Below, in pieces: positions 25,491 through 25,543 of a stretch of 25,543 nucleotides of DNA. This stretch comes from Actinomortierella ambigua (Eukaryota; Mortierellomycota; Mortierellomycetes; Mortierellales; Mortierellaceae): NCBI GenBank assembly GCA_016098155.1, contig JAAAJB010000520.1:1-25543 (forward strand), read 5' to 3'. The position numbers and the translations under genes were made by a program. Within the stretch, counting starts at the first letter, position 1, and the number at the start of each line of letters is the position of its first letter. Under the pieces are notes generated by a model, which was given only the letters and a program-made list of their open reading frames with translations, ran no database searches and had not been told where the DNA came from.

Positions 25491-25543
<53 letters not shown>

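Overview
The window looks like nuclear DNA of an early-diverging filamentous fungus. The evidence is short GT-AG introns (about 107-620 nt) with CTAAC-like branch sites and pyrimidine-rich 3' ends, CT/GA-rich leaders, Pro/Gln/Asn-rich proteins, verprolin and fungal POT-family genes, and a decayed leucine-rich-type gene whose wording I associate with Mortierellomycotina. The Mortierella-type placement is from memory and is an inference. Many genes are spliced, so exon coordinates are given in each entry.

Region 1 (1-5030) is a tandem array on the minus strand. It holds two intact 309-residue secreted proteins, each apparently made of two beta-trefoil-like halves (226-1155 and 2217-3146), and a third, decayed copy (3791-4704). 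Promoters and flanks were duplicated with the genes. The third copy has lost the promoter segment that carries the TATA box, has frameshifts and stops, and is a pseudogene.

Region 2 (4705-8511) is gene-poor. Its main content is a broken plus-strand gene (about 6571-7700) with leucine-rich wording spread over shifted frames.

Region 3 (8550-10363, minus) is a two-exon, 563-residue proton-coupled di/tripeptide transporter of the PTR2/POT family.

Region 4 (about 10577-17923) is 7.3 kb without a recognisable gene. It holds microsatellites, homopolymer tracts and two weak spliced-gene candidates (11271-11747 minus, 15270-15482 plus).

Region 5 (17924-25543) is gene-dense. In order it contains a four-exon coiled-coil protein with an acidic low-complexity N-terminus (plus); a two-exon secreted cysteine-rich protein (plus); a five-exon verprolin/WIP homologue (minus, convergent with the previous gene), with its WH2 domain in exon 1 and its WASP-binding motif in exon 4; and, divergent from verprolin, the first 433 codons of a Pro/Ser/Thr/Gln/Asn-rich protein that runs off the right edge in a poly-Asn tract.

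The genes do not form an obvious pathway. Two are secreted-protein loci (the trefoil array and the cysteine-rich protein), one is a nutrient importer and one is an actin/endocytosis adaptor. I saw no tRNA, rRNA, CRISPR array or intact transposon.
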